Below, piece after piece: positions 15,803 to 24,937 of a stretch of DNA of 50,917 nucleotides. The stretch comes from Mucilaginibacter sp. (lineage in GTDB: Bacteria; Bacteroidota; Bacteroidia; Sphingobacteriales; Sphingobacteriaceae). Positions within the stretch are counted from its first letter, which is position 1, and every line of letters starts with the position of its first letter. The notes under the pieces are model-generated. The model made no database searches. It worked only from the letters and a program-made list of their open reading frames with translations, and was not told the origin of the DNA. The stretch covers positions 1 through 50,917 of the forward strand of contig JAQBOH010000157.1 of NCBI GenBank assembly GCA_028288125.1. The letters run 5' to 3'. The position numbers were made by a program, and so were the translations under genes.

Positions 15803-16797
15803 AACGACAGCCGGCTTATTTTTTCCACCAGATCGGTCAGACGACTGGAATATCCCATTTCATTATCATACCAGCCAACTACCTTAACCAGCCCGCCTAC
15901 AATTGACGTAAGCCGGGCATCGAAGACACAGCTATGCGTATTGCCGACCACATCAATTGATACGATCGGATCTTCCGTATACTCCAAAATATTTTTCATA
16001 TTGCCCCCGGCCGCCTGCTTAAAAGCTAAATTGATTGCTTCAACAGTGGGCCGCTTTTTTAAACTGCAGGTAAAGTCGGTTAATGAGCCGTTTAATACGG
16101 GCACCCGGATGCCGGCGCCCCCAAGCCTTCCTTCTAAATGAGGAAAAATGGCAGTGATTGCCTTGGCTGCCCCGGTGGTTGTTGGAATAATAGATGCCGA
16201 CGCCGCCCTCGCCCTGCGCAAGTCTTTATGCGGGGCGTCATGCAGATTTTGATCACCGGTCATTGAATGTACGGTGGTGATATAGCCGTCAATAATTCCC
16301 CAGTTGTCGTCCAAAATTTTAACCATGGCGGCAACATTATTTGTTGTACATGATGCATTGGATAAGATGGGCGACCGCAGATCAATTGAATCTTCATTTA
16401 TCCCCAATACAACCATTGGTACGCTTTTATCGCTAGCAGGCGCCGAAATAATAACTTGTTTCGCGCCGGCTTTTAAATGAAGAGAGGCGCCTTGTTTGGA
16501 AGTAAATTTACCTGTTGATTCAATTACAAGGTCGATCCCCAATTCTTTCCATGGCAAACCTGAAGGATCACGTTCCGTGAATACTTTCACGGCTTGACTA
16601 TTTAGGTATAAGTGATCCTCGTCAAAATCAATTTTACCTTTAAAACGATGATGTACTGAATCGTATTTAAAAAGATGAGCAAGTGTGGGGGTATCGGAAA
16701 GGTCGTTTATAGCTACTACGGTTATATCTGTCCTGTTTAATACGTTTCTTAAAAAAATCCGGCCAATCCGGCCAAATCCATTTATGGCAATCCTCAT
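15799..16797 (-). CDS. gap: Glyceraldehyde-3-phosphate dehydrogenase
   Basis: A 332-residue enzyme oxidising glyceraldehyde 3-phosphate with NAD(P) and phosphate. MRIAINGFGRIGRIFLRN is the dinucleotide-binding start, SNASCTTNNVAAM holds the catalytic Cys150, and HSMTGDQNLHD, RARAASASIIPTTTGAAKA and GWYDNEMGYSSRLTDL complete the family. I start at 16797 instead of the track's 16818 because this begins the Rossmann fold and a TACATTTG box (16816-16823) overlaps the longer start. A GNAT gene overlaps its stop by four bases. It could be the main glycolytic gap or a second paralogue. Confidence 0.97.
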   Translation of the reverse strand: MRIAINGFGRIGRIFLRNVLNRTDITVVAINDLSDTPTLAHLFKYDSVHHRFKGKIDFDEDHLYLNSQAVKVFTERDPSGLPWKELGIDLVIESTGKFTSKQGASLHLKAGAKQVIISAPASDKSVPMVVLGINEDSIDLRSPILSNASCTTNNVAAMVKILDDNWGIIDGYITTVHSMTGDQNLHDAPHKDLRRARAASASIIPTTTGAAKAITAIFPHLEGRLGGAGIRVPVLNGSLTDFTCSLKKRPTVEAINLAFKQAAGGNMKNILEYTEDPIVSIDVVGNTHSCVFDARLTSIVGGLVKVVGWYDNEMGYSSRLTDLVEKISRLSL

Positions 16798-16815
16798 TTT
16801 CAGAATATAAGGGTG

Positions 16816-16823
16816 CAAATGTA
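16816..16823 (-). promoter_or_regulatory. Putative -7 box (TACATTTG) for gapdh
   Basis: Minus-strand TACATTTG fits the consensus and lies 18 bases before the chosen ATG at 16797. Confidence 0.55.
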
Positions 16824-16882
16824 CTTAATAAAGAACAGGAACTAAAGCACCAGCGTTTAATCTGCCAGCAACCGGGCGTAAA

Positions 16883-17998
16883 TTAAGAATTGACTTTTTT
16901 ATATGTTAAACGGTCAGCGGCAAAGCTTTCACGTTCTTTCGAGCGAAGAAAAAATGTGATTGTTCCGTTGAATACAAGATAAATAGCAACAATTAAAATG
17001 ATAAGGATTGAATTGCTATAATTTCTAAGCAAAAGCACCATCCCGATACAGGCGATATTAATACTTGTTAAAACGAGCGTGGTTTGCAAATGATTAAAAC
17101 CTAACCTTAACATCCGATGGTGAATATGATTGCGATCGGCTATAAAGGGGGAAATGCCATTTATGATACGTAAAATAAAAACGCGTATTGTGTCAAATAT
17201 AGGGCCCATCAAGATAGCAAAGGTTAAAGCAGGGACTGAATAAATTTCAGGAGAACTTCCGTTTATGCTTCTGTTTACTTCAATGAACTTTAAAGCCATT
17301 ACAGCTGTAATCAGCCCGATTAATAAGGAGCCCGTATCACCCATAAATATTTTGGCCGGTGTAATATTAAACCTCAAAAACCCAAGTATTGCACCAACCA
17401 TTGCTAATGAAACACCCGCTAATTCATATTTATGAATATAGATGAATAATGCAACAAAAGCCCCGTTTGCAACAATACCGGTCGTAGCTGCCAGGCCATC
17501 AACCCCATCGATCAGGTTAAAGGCATTAACAATAAGTAAAATTGCCAGAATTGATAAAGCAATACTTAAAAAATAAGACAAATCATTAACTCCAAATACA
17601 CCATACATGCTGGTGATCCTTATATCGCCCAATATAACCAGGATACAGCAAACGATAAATTGGATTAAAAATTTGGTACTTGAATTTACTCCCGAAAGGT
17701 CATCCTTTATTCCCATCGAAAATAAAATTATACAAGCTGTGAGTATATAATTAGTCGGCAGAGACTTATTAGTCATACAAAATAACAACGAAGTTATTGT
17801 GAAGCCAACAAAGATAGCGACCCCGCCAAGCCGGGGAATTCCATGGTCATGTTCTTTTCTGAAATGGCCTAAATCGTCATATAAATGGCGAGAACGGGCC
17901 ACGTGTAAAATTGACGGGATAGCAAATGACGTGATAAGAAAGGAAAAAGCAACAACAAAAATGTAATAGATAAAAGTATAATTATGTAAAAAATCCAT
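16883..17998 (-). CDS. WecA/MraY-family glycosyl-1-phosphate transferase
   Basis: A polytopic membrane protein with about ten predicted helices. Family motifs in order: HDHGIPRLGGVAIF, MGIKDDLSGV (Mg-binding Asp pair), NAFNLIDGVDGLAA, FMGDTGSLLIG, and RNHIHHRMLRLG near the C-terminus. The DGVDGLA and HIHH features place it with WecA/TagO-like enzymes, which move a HexNAc-1-phosphate from a UDP-sugar to undecaprenyl phosphate, the first step of O-antigen or capsule assembly. I choose the ATG at 17998 since it directly precedes the first membrane helix. It is convergent in role with the polysaccharide locus beginning at 19.2 kb. Confidence 0.92.
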   Translation of the reverse strand: MDFLHNYTFIYYIFVVAFSFLITSFAIPSILHVARSRHLYDDLGHFRKEHDHGIPRLGGVAIFVGFTITSLLFCMTNKSLPTNYILTACIILFSMGIKDDLSGVNSSTKFLIQFIVCCILVILGDIRITSMYGVFGVNDLSYFLSIALSILAILLIVNAFNLIDGVDGLAATTGIVANGAFVALFIYIHKYELAGVSLAMVGAILGFLRFNITPAKIFMGDTGSLLIGLITAVMALKFIEVNRSINGSSPEIYSVPALTFAILMGPIFDTIRVFILRIINGISPFIADRNHIHHRMLRLGFNHLQTTLVLTSINIACIGMVLLLRNYSNSILIILIVAIYLVFNGTITFFLRSKERESFAADRLTYKKVNS

Positions 17999-18431
17999 AG
18001 TCCGATTTATTAGAGGCTGATATACATGCACTTAAACGTTTTAAAGATATACATTCATTTCATATTAATTAACAAAAAATTTGAAAAAAATTGTTCAATG
18101 ATTAAAAGCCGGCTTATTCGGATCAAAGCATTTACCTCGTTTTTTATTATTTGCTGTTAGGAACGCCTTATTTTGTATGCCCGTCAAAGTATTTGTTGTT
18201 TAATTTCAAAAAGGAATTTGTTATTAAGATTAAATCGAAATGGTATATCTTTATTTTCAATTAATGACAGCGGGTAAAATTCTTCGCCTTATGCGAAAAA
18301 AAATGCACGATTAATAAGTGTATACGATTTTTTTCGAGTTAAAGTTATGGACTGGTTTGCATCATGTTAACAAAAGCAGGAAATATCGTAAGTTCTACAA
18401 AGACTATTTGCATTAAGCGTGCCAGTGTTAG
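17999..18431. other. 433-bp non-coding gap
   Basis: AT-rich sequence between two minus-strand genes. I see no ORF of coding character, no clear hairpin terminator and no convincing TAnnTTTG box. It presumably carries the promoter of the WecA-like gene. Confidence 0.5.
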
Positions 18432-19178
18432 TTAAAAAAACTGAAGTAGTTTCCGGAGAGGCTTACATATCAACGTTAGCGGGGGAAATAAAATGTTATG
18501 ATTACGCATAGCCTTTGAATCATTAAACAATGCTGTTAAACGGTTACGATAGCTTCTGTTACTTATTCCCCCTATTGTCATTTTCACTATAACTTTGTTG
18601 AGATGAAAGGAGTTTGCTTTATGCGTATGCATAAACCTCAGCATTAATTCATAATCTGCGGCAGTTCCATATTCCGTTTTATAAATCCCCAGTTTATTGA
18701 ATACACTGGCTTTGCAATAGAAGGTTGGATGGGGTGGCATCCAGCCCCAGTTATACATTCCGTGGGTATAATTGCCGGAACGCCACTTGCGAATAACTTT
18801 CCCGCCCGGCTTAACATAATCCAGATCGCCATAAACAATATCTGAATTCTGAGTTATAAATGCGTTTGCTATTGCATCCAATACAAAATTATCTGCAAAA
18901 AAATCATCGGCATTAAGCGTGCCGACAACATCACCATGAGCCAATTTAATGCCTTTGTTCATTGCATCGTATATTCCGTTATCAGGCTCTGACCGGAAAA
19001 TGCTGACGTAGTTACTATACTGATTTATAATTTGCTTTGTTTGATCGGTTGAACAGGCATCAATAATTATATATTCAACATTTTCAAAATTTTGGGAAAT
19101 TACTGATTCAATACAGCGCCTGATTGTAGTTTCGGCATTGTAAACTACTGTGATCAACGAAATTTTTAAATCCTGCAC
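18432..19178 (-). CDS. Glycosyltransferase family 2
   Basis: A 248-residue GT-A enzyme: ISLITVVYNAETTIRRCIESVISQ at the N-terminus, IIIDACSTDQT, YDAMNKGIKLAHGDVVGTLNADDFF (NADD at residues 89-92, nucleotide-sugar/metal site) and GTAADYELMLR. It resembles WcaA/colanic-acid type transferases. The start is a GTG (19176-19178); no in-frame ATG precedes the domain. It is transcribed away from the wza-like gene from a back-to-back promoter, and probably acts in the same polysaccharide pathway. Confidence 0.92.
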   Translation of the reverse strand: MQDLKISLITVVYNAETTIRRCIESVISQNFENVEYIIIDACSTDQTKQIINQYSNYVSIFRSEPDNGIYDAMNKGIKLAHGDVVGTLNADDFFADNFVLDAIANAFITQNSDIVYGDLDYVKPGGKVIRKWRSGNYTHGMYNWGWMPPHPTFYCKASVFNKLGIYKTEYGTAADYELMLRFMHTHKANSFHLNKVIVKMTIGGISNRSYRNRLTALFNDSKAMRNHNILFPPLTLICKPLRKLLQFF

Positions 19179-19203
19179 TTAGGAAATACACTGTTTATAG
19201 TCG

Positions 19204-19211
19204 CAAAATTA
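19204..19211 (-). promoter_or_regulatory. Putative -7 box (TAATTTTG), divergent promoter, minus side
   Basis: Minus-strand TAATTTTG fits TAnnTTTG and lies about 25 bases before the GTG of the GT2 gene. It is two bases away from the plus-strand box. Confidence 0.55.
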
Positions 19212-19213
19212 TG

Positions 19214-19221
19214 TAAATTTG
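19214..19221 (+). promoter_or_regulatory. Putative -7 box (TAAATTTG), divergent promoter, plus side
   Basis: TAAATTTG fits the consensus and lies 30 bases before the wza-like ATG. It is likely the main promoter of the polysaccharide operon. Confidence 0.6.
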
Positions 19222-19251
19222 AAATCGATACCTAATTAATTAACAGTACTC

Positions 19252-20037
19252 ATGAATAAGTGCAATTTAGGCTACACTTTTTTAATTTTAGGGATACTTC
19301 TTTTTTTTGCGTCATGCGCTAATAAGCAGTATCAGATGCTTTTTGAAAAGAAACGATCGATTTCAGACAGCTTGTTCCAGCCAACCAAGGGTAATAGCAC
19401 CTATTATCGTATAAAACCACAAGACATTTTACAAATAAGAAATCTTCAGAATAGTAAGAGTATTGCCGATCTGAATCCGGCTACTGCCGGTTCATTACAG
19501 GTGGTTACCACCGGGGGAGACACTTTCCAGGTCGAAGATGATGGCACAATTGCGTTAACAGGTTTAGGGCATGTACAAGTGGAGGGGCTAACGAGATTTG
19601 AGGCACAAAAACATATTGAAGATCTTTATCGTAAAACCTTTCTGAAAAATCCAATAATTGAATTGAAAATTATAAACCTTAAGGTCACAATATTTGGAGA
19701 GATAAAAAGTCCGGGCGCTTTTTCTTTAACAAAAGACAAAACAACATTGATCGAACTTATTGGTGAAGCCGGCGGCCTTACCGAAAGGGCAAATGAAACC
19801 AATATAAAAATTATTCGCGGTAGCGAGAAAATTCCCAAGGTAACAGAAATCGATCTTAGTGATATTGAATCGATCAATGATCCAAGAGCCGTACTTCAAA
19901 ATGGAGACATAGTTTATATAACTGAAAATAAGAGAGCCATACGTAATGATAAATTACAGAACTTTTCTACGATCTATCAACCCGCTATTTTGTTATTTAA
20001 TACTGCTTTGATCATCCTAACGCTTATCCGTCGTTAA
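19252..20037 (+). CDS. Polysaccharide export lipoprotein (Wza-like)
   Basis: A lipoprotein signal (LGILLFFASC) precedes the poly-export domain (YRIKPQDILQIRNLQN, then DTFQVEDDGTIALTGLGHVQVEGLTRFEAQKHIEDLYRKTFLKNP) and a SLBB domain (VTIFGEIKSPGAFSLTKDKTTLIELIGEAGGLTERANETNIKIIRG). The C-terminus has a hydrophobic helix (ILLFNTALIILTLIRR), as in the outer-membrane helix of Wza-type proteins. Length 261 aa is typical for Bacteroidota. It would form the outer-membrane exit pore for surface polysaccharide. The next gene begins at the base after its stop codon. Confidence 0.95.
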   Translation: MNKCNLGYTFLILGILLFFASCANKQYQMLFEKKRSISDSLFQPTKGNSTYYRIKPQDILQIRNLQNSKSIADLNPATAGSLQVVTTGGDTFQVEDDGTIALTGLGHVQVEGLTRFEAQKHIEDLYRKTFLKNPIIELKIINLKVTIFGEIKSPGAFSLTKDKTTLIELIGEAGGLTERANETNIKIIRGSEKIPKVTEIDLSDIESINDPRAVLQNGDIVYITENKRAIRNDKLQNFSTIYQPAILLFNTALIILTLIRR

Positions 20038-22464
20038 ATGGAAGAAACGGAGAAGATACAGCATAAACTTCCAAGCCAGGAGATTGATTATTTTAAAATT
20101 ATTAAAATATTTCTGAGCCGGTGGTATTGGATAGCCGGGTCTGTGGCATTGTGCCTGATTGTTGCCAATTTGTATTTATGGTACACGCCAAAAATATACG
20201 CTACCTCCGGCACGATGAAATTTGAAGAAAAAAGGTCTGCAATGTCAGATTTGATAAGTGTAGTAGGTAGCGCCGACAGAGGGCCGTCAAAAGTTCAAAC
20301 TGAAATAACTGTGCTGCAAAGCGGTCCGCTTTTACTCAATGCGATAAAGCATCTTGATTACCGGGTAAGTTTTTATATTGTAGGCCGTGTTCTTAATCGC
20401 ACAAACGAACTATATCCTCAGAAACCGCTTGATGTTGAGCTTGTCAGATTTGATAGTTTAAACTTTTTTCATGACATGCTTACGTTTAAGCCTATTGATA
20501 AAAATACTTTTAGTTTAAGCTATAAAAGCGGGAGAAGGGATATCCAAAAATCTTTCAGTTACAATGTCCCGTTTAACATGGGCCCTACTGTTTTTAGTAT
20601 AAAATATCCGGGAGATATACCTAAAACCGCCATATTCCTATTTAAGCTAAATACCGCGGAAGACTTTGTTGGCCGCGTTAGGGCCGGATTACGCATTGGC
20701 GAAACCGCTAAAAATTCAAATATCATATCGCTGCAGGAAACCGACTCAAATCCCCAGTTTGCTGCCGACGTTTTGAATTCGCTAATGAAGGAATACCTTG
20801 ATTACGATACAAATCAGAGAACAAAGTCGGCCTCGCAGATGATCAATTTTATTGACAATCAATTAGCGTTTCTGTCAACTGAAGTTAAAGGTTCAGAAAA
20901 TTCAATAGAGCAGTATAAAGAGCGAAAAAAAATATTGGATTTAGGAACAGCAGCCGGGTCTGCCTTTGGCAAGGAAAGAGAGCTCGAAACGCAGAAGGCT
21001 TTGCTAAAGCTGCAGCTACTTGAAATGGATCAGCTCAAGCAAGATATAGTAAATAAAAAAGATAATGTGAACATGAATTTTGACCTGGGCGGTGTAGTTG
21101 ATCAGCCATTGAGTGAAATTATCAATAAGCTTAATGGCTTGCTTGCCGAAAGAAGCGGGTTGTTAAAAACGTACAACGATAATTCTCAGCCTGTACAGGA
21201 TATAAACCAGCAGATATTACAGATCAAAAGTAATACTCTGACGACTATTAATACAACAAGGCTATCTATCGAAAATAGAATAAAATATGTAGACAACCAG
21301 CTAACGCCGGTAAATCAACAAATATCGGCATTGCCAGCCACACAGCGCGACCTTGTTAATTTACAGCGTGATTTTGAAGTCAATGACAAAGTTTATTCCT
21401 TTTTATCAGAAAAGAAGCTTGAAGCTCAGATAAGTAGTGCAGGAATATTGCCTGGAGCAACTATTATTGATACGGCCCAGCTCAATTTGGGCCCGGTAGC
21501 TCCAAATGAATATTCCATTCGGCGTTCAGCTGTTATTTTGGGGCTGATAATTGGCTTAGGTTTAATTTTTTTGATAAGAATGTTAAACCCATACATATAT
21601 GATAAAGAAACTATCGAAAGCCTTACATCTATACCGATAATAGGCGTTATACGAAAATTCCCCGGACAGATTGACGAGTTTAGCAGTCAAATATTGGCCA
21701 TTAGCAAGCCTAAATCTATTTTTGCTGAATCGGTTCGCTCAGTTCGTACAAATTTAAGTTTCCTGGCCTCTGAAAGAGAGAGCAAGATAATTTGTATCAC
21801 ATCGGAAGTTGCAGGCGAAGGGAAATCATTTGTGGCAATTAATCTGTCAAGCACCTTATCACTCATTGACAAAAAGGTAATATTAATCGCGGCCGACTTG
21901 CGTCGATCGAAATTGCATAAAACTTTTCAAGCTCCTAATGATGTTGGTTTAAGCAATTATCTAGCCCACCAATGCACGGCTGATGATATTATCAATCATT
22001 CAGATCTGGAAAACCTGGATTTTATTATCTCCGGCCCGGTGCCGCCTAATCCTTCGGAACTATTACATTCCGAAAGAATGACGGCGTTAATCGCCAAACT
22101 TAGATTAATATATGATATTGTAATGATCGATACTGCTCCTATAGGATTGGTATCAGACGCAATACCTTTAATAAGAATGAGCGACGTTAATCTTTTTGTG
22201 ATTCGTTCCGGTAAATCAAAGTTTTATGCTGCTACTGTTCCTCAGCGAATTGTCCAGGAGTATCACTTAAACAATACTGTTATCGTTTTGAATGCCTTTG
22301 CCGAGGATTTATTACATTCACGATATTATACTACTAAATTTACCGGTGAAAGCTATGGTTCGCGTTATTATTATTATTCCGACTATAACGGCTATGAAAG
22401 TTCGGGTTATTATATCGATGAAAAAGGAAAGAATTGGTGGAACATTAGGCGATGGTTCAAATAA
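20038..22464 (+). CDS. Polysaccharide co-polymerase with BY-kinase domain (Wzc-like)
   Basis: An 808-residue inner-membrane protein: a first helix (about residues 27-50, YWIAGSVALCLIVANLYLWY), a Wzz-type periplasmic domain with long coiled coil, a second helix (about 498-518), and a cytoplasmic kinase. The kinase shows Walker A VAGEGKS (GEGKS at about 593-597), Walker A' VILIAADLRRSKLH and Walker B IVMIDTAP. The tail is tyrosine-rich (SRYYYYSDYNGYESSGYY), the usual autophosphorylation cluster. It controls polymerisation and couples with the Wza-like pore. The A' motif has IAADLRRS where IDADLRxP is common. Confidence 0.95.
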   Translation: MEETEKIQHKLPSQEIDYFKIIKIFLSRWYWIAGSVALCLIVANLYLWYTPKIYATSGTMKFEEKRSAMSDLISVVGSADRGPSKVQTEITVLQSGPLLLNAIKHLDYRVSFYIVGRVLNRTNELYPQKPLDVELVRFDSLNFFHDMLTFKPIDKNTFSLSYKSGRRDIQKSFSYNVPFNMGPTVFSIKYPGDIPKTAIFLFKLNTAEDFVGRVRAGLRIGETAKNSNIISLQETDSNPQFAADVLNSLMKEYLDYDTNQRTKSASQMINFIDNQLAFLSTEVKGSENSIEQYKERKKILDLGTAAGSAFGKERELETQKALLKLQLLEMDQLKQDIVNKKDNVNMNFDLGGVVDQPLSEIINKLNGLLAERSGLLKTYNDNSQPVQDINQQILQIKSNTLTTINTTRLSIENRIKYVDNQLTPVNQQISALPATQRDLVNLQRDFEVNDKVYSFLSEKKLEAQISSAGILPGATIIDTAQLNLGPVAPNEYSIRRSAVILGLIIGLGLIFLIRMLNPYIYDKETIESLTSIPIIGVIRKFPGQIDEFSSQILAISKPKSIFAESVRSVRTNLSFLASERESKIICITSEVAGEGKSFVAINLSSTLSLIDKKVILIAADLRRSKLHKTFQAPNDVGLSNYLAHQCTADDIINHSDLENLDFIISGPVPPNPSELLHSERMTALIAKLRLIYDIVMIDTAPIGLVSDAIPLIRMSDVNLFVIRSGKSKFYAATVPQRIVQEYHLNNTVIVLNAFAEDLLHSRYYTTKFTGESYGSRYYYYSDYNGYESSGYYIDEKGKNWWNIRRWFK

Positions 22465-22486
22465 TATCCGGGTGAAATGGTAAATT

Positions 22487-23002
22487 ATGGCTTTAAGAAC
22501 AAATACCGGTACTTGTAAATGGTATCCGGTTTATACACATCCCCGCGCTGAAAAGAAAGCTTGCCAGGCCTTAATAAATAAAGGGCTGGAGGCATATTTG
22601 CCTTTGCACAAACAACTTAAACAATGGAGCGACCGTAAAAAATGGGTGGAAGAGCCTTTTATTAAATCCTATTTATTCGTGTATATTAAAGAGCATGAAC
22701 AATCCGAGGTATTGATGACAAAAGGAATAGCCCGCTTTATATATTTTTCAGGTAAAGTTGCATCGATGCCCGATCGTCAGATCGCCGAGCTTAAATTACT
22801 GATGGCGAGCCCTTTTGAATTAGAAATCACTGAGGAGGATTTGCAACCCGGCGAAAAGATAATGATAAAGGCCGGGCCACTTAAGGGGCTTACCGGTGAA
22901 ATTATATCCTATCGTTCACAAAAAAAGCTGGCATTAAGGCTCGAAAACATGGGATATTCAATTATTGTGCACGTCGCAGCGTCACTGATAGACAGATTTT
23001 AA
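22487..23002 (+). CDS. UpxY/NusG-like transcription antiterminator
   Basis: A 171-residue NusG paralogue: NGN domain (about residues 10-105) with CKWYPVYTHPRAEKKACQALINKGLEAYLP and FIKSYLFVYI, and a C-terminal KOW segment (GEKIMIKAGPLKGLTGEIISY, about 122-142). In Bacteroides, UpxY proteins at the head of capsule operons bind RNA polymerase and prevent early termination in the long 5' region and operon. Its place as third gene of a roughly 30-kb polysaccharide unit agrees with such a role, but specificity of action is inferred. Confidence 0.9.
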   Translation: MALRTNTGTCKWYPVYTHPRAEKKACQALINKGLEAYLPLHKQLKQWSDRKKWVEEPFIKSYLFVYIKEHEQSEVLMTKGIARFIYFSGKVASMPDRQIAELKLLMASPFELEITEEDLQPGEKIMIKAGPLKGLTGEIISYRSQKKLALRLENMGYSIIVHVAASLIDRF

Positions 23003-23146
23003 ATTTTAGTATAATTGTTTGTTAATGGGAACGGCAATTGAATACTGCCGCCCCCCTTTAAATTAGCTGGTATTAAATTGCTGGTAAATAATGAGTTACA
23101 TTTCAAGAATGTGACTTACGGGGCGAAGCCATGAATATATCTGTCA

Positions 23147-24937
23147 ATGTGTAGAATTGCGGGCATAATATCCAGCCAATTAAAGTCCGAAGAGCTTCGG
23201 GTTAAAGTGTGCATAATGTGTGATACTTTAAGGCATGGCGGACCTGATGACGAAGGTGTTTTTTTAGATGAAAAAGTTAACCTGGCATTTGGAAATCGCA
23301 GGCTATCCATTATTGACTTGAGTAGCAATGGCCATCAGCCTATGACCGATGATCAACAAAAAGCCTGGATCACCTTTAACGGCGAAATTTATAATTATCG
23401 CGAATTAAAAGAGCAGCTATTAAAAACCGGGGCCAAATTTCAATCAGATACCGATACTGAAGTAATATTAGTAGCTTACCTGAAGTGGGGAACCGCTGCG
23501 TTTTCAAAATTTCGTGGAATGTTTGCTTTTGCTTTATATGATAGCATAAAAGCCGTAACTTATCTTGTGCGCGACACTACAGGAATAAAACCGTTGTATT
23601 ATCATGTCGATAATGGGCAATTAAGTTTTGCTTCAGAGATAAAGGCCTTTAAATCGGCAAATATTGCCAATACAACCGATCCGGACTGGCCGGTTAGATT
23701 TTTAGCTTTCGGGCATATTCCTGAACCGTATACAACCCTGGAAAATGTGTATAGCCTGGCCAAAGGGCATTTTTTGTTGTGGAACCACCAGAACAACACA
23801 CATTACATCAACCCATATTGTGCTGAAATGCCAGTTCACGCATTTATCAGCAGTCCGGAAGTTGCCGAGGAATATATTTGTAATTCATTAACCACTTCTG
23901 TAAGCAGGCAGCTTATATCAGATGCACCCATAGGTGTATTTTTAAGCGGGGGAATTGATTCGAGCATTATAACTTTACTGGCCAACCAGCAACGGGAGCA
24001 GCAGCTTAAAACAATATCAATATATTTTGATGAAAAAGCCTATGATGAACGGGTTTTCCAAAATCTTTTACTAAAACAAATTACAGGCGAGAAATTTTCT
24101 CATTTGGTAAAGCAACAGGATTTTGAAAGGTTTTTCCCAACTATAATCAAGGACATGGATATGCCAACTACCGATGGCATTAACACTTGGTTTATAAGCA
24201 AGTATGCACATGAAGATGGGTTAAAAGCTGTATTATCCGGCATGGGTGCCGACGAACTTTTTGGCGGCTATCCATCGTACAACCGAATCAAATACTTGAG
24301 ATATTTGCGTAAAATACCAAGCTCTATACTTACATGGGCCAATTATTTTGGTGCTGATAGATATAGAAAAGTATCATTTTTAGCGCATAATAACCCTATA
24401 GCCGATTATTTACTGTTGCGTGGTTTGTTCGTGCCTCCGGATATTGCACAAATACTTGATACAGACATTACCCAGGTAAATGAAATTTTATTTAACAGTC
24501 ATTCTGTTCCCGATCTGGGTATTTATGATAAAAAGCACGCAGCATGGTTTGAAACCAACTTATATATGCAGAATCAACTGCTTCGCGATACCGATGTAAT
24601 GAGCATGAGTCATGGTTTAGAGGTCAGAGTTCCATTTTTGGATGAAGACTTTCAGGAAACGGTAAGCCATATATCGCCACAAATAAGATTTAATAATAGC
24701 CTTCCCAAAAAAATATTGATAAATAGCTTCAGGAAAGTTTTACCTGAAGCGATCTGGAACAGGCCTAAGATGGGATTCACCTTCCCGTTGCAGGAGTGGA
24801 TGAGCCAATATAAAGAGATTAATGATCCGTCCCTTTACCAGGGTAAAGCGGCTAAAAACGCATTTAAAAGGTTTAATAACGGTCAAATGCACTGGTCGAA
24901 ATTTTTTGCACTTTACCAGTTACAGACTCATGGCTAA
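23147..24937 (+). CDS. asnB: Asparagine synthase (glutamine-hydrolysing)
   Basis: An N-terminal class II glutaminase domain (catalytic Cys2, NRRLSIIDLS, FNGEIYNYREL) and a C-terminal ATP-pyrophosphatase synthetase domain with LSGGIDSSIITL and SGMGADELFGGYPSY. Total 596 residues, close to the usual length. In polysaccharide loci such enzymes often amidate a sugar acid or make an amide on a precursor; true asparagine synthesis is equally possible from sequence. The start MCRIAGI has Arg where Gly is nearly universal (MCGIAGI). It overlaps the following GT4 gene by eight bases. Confidence 0.92.
   Translation: MCRIAGIISSQLKSEELRVKVCIMCDTLRHGGPDDEGVFLDEKVNLAFGNRRLSIIDLSSNGHQPMTDDQQKAWITFNGEIYNYRELKEQLLKTGAKFQSDTDTEVILVAYLKWGTAAFSKFRGMFAFALYDSIKAVTYLVRDTTGIKPLYYHVDNGQLSFASEIKAFKSANIANTTDPDWPVRFLAFGHIPEPYTTLENVYSLAKGHFLLWNHQNNTHYINPYCAEMPVHAFISSPEVAEEYICNSLTTSVSRQLISDAPIGVFLSGGIDSSIITLLANQQREQQLKTISIYFDEKAYDERVFQNLLLKQITGEKFSHLVKQQDFERFFPTIIKDMDMPTTDGINTWFISKYAHEDGLKAVLSGMGADELFGGYPSYNRIKYLRYLRKIPSSILTWANYFGADRYRKVSFLAHNNPIADYLLLRGLFVPPDIAQILDTDITQVNEILFNSHSVPDLGIYDKKHAAWFETNLYMQNQLLRDTDVMSMSHGLEVRVPFLDEDFQETVSHISPQIRFNNSLPKKILINSFRKVLPEAIWNRPKMGFTFPLQEWMSQYKEINDPSLYQGKAAKNAFKRFNNGQMHWSKFFALYQLQTHG

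Noticed and set aside
8893-18325. CGATTAATAAATGTATAC (8893-8910) nearly repeats at 18308-18325 with one mismatch.
   Set aside because: One 17-of-18 match in an AT-rich 51-kb window is expected by chance about once or more, and flanking bases do not match.
23020-23060. Possible hairpin CGGCA/TGCCG with a C-rich tail between the upxY-like gene and asnB.
   Set aside because: Only about five paired bases and no T run; too weak to call a terminator.
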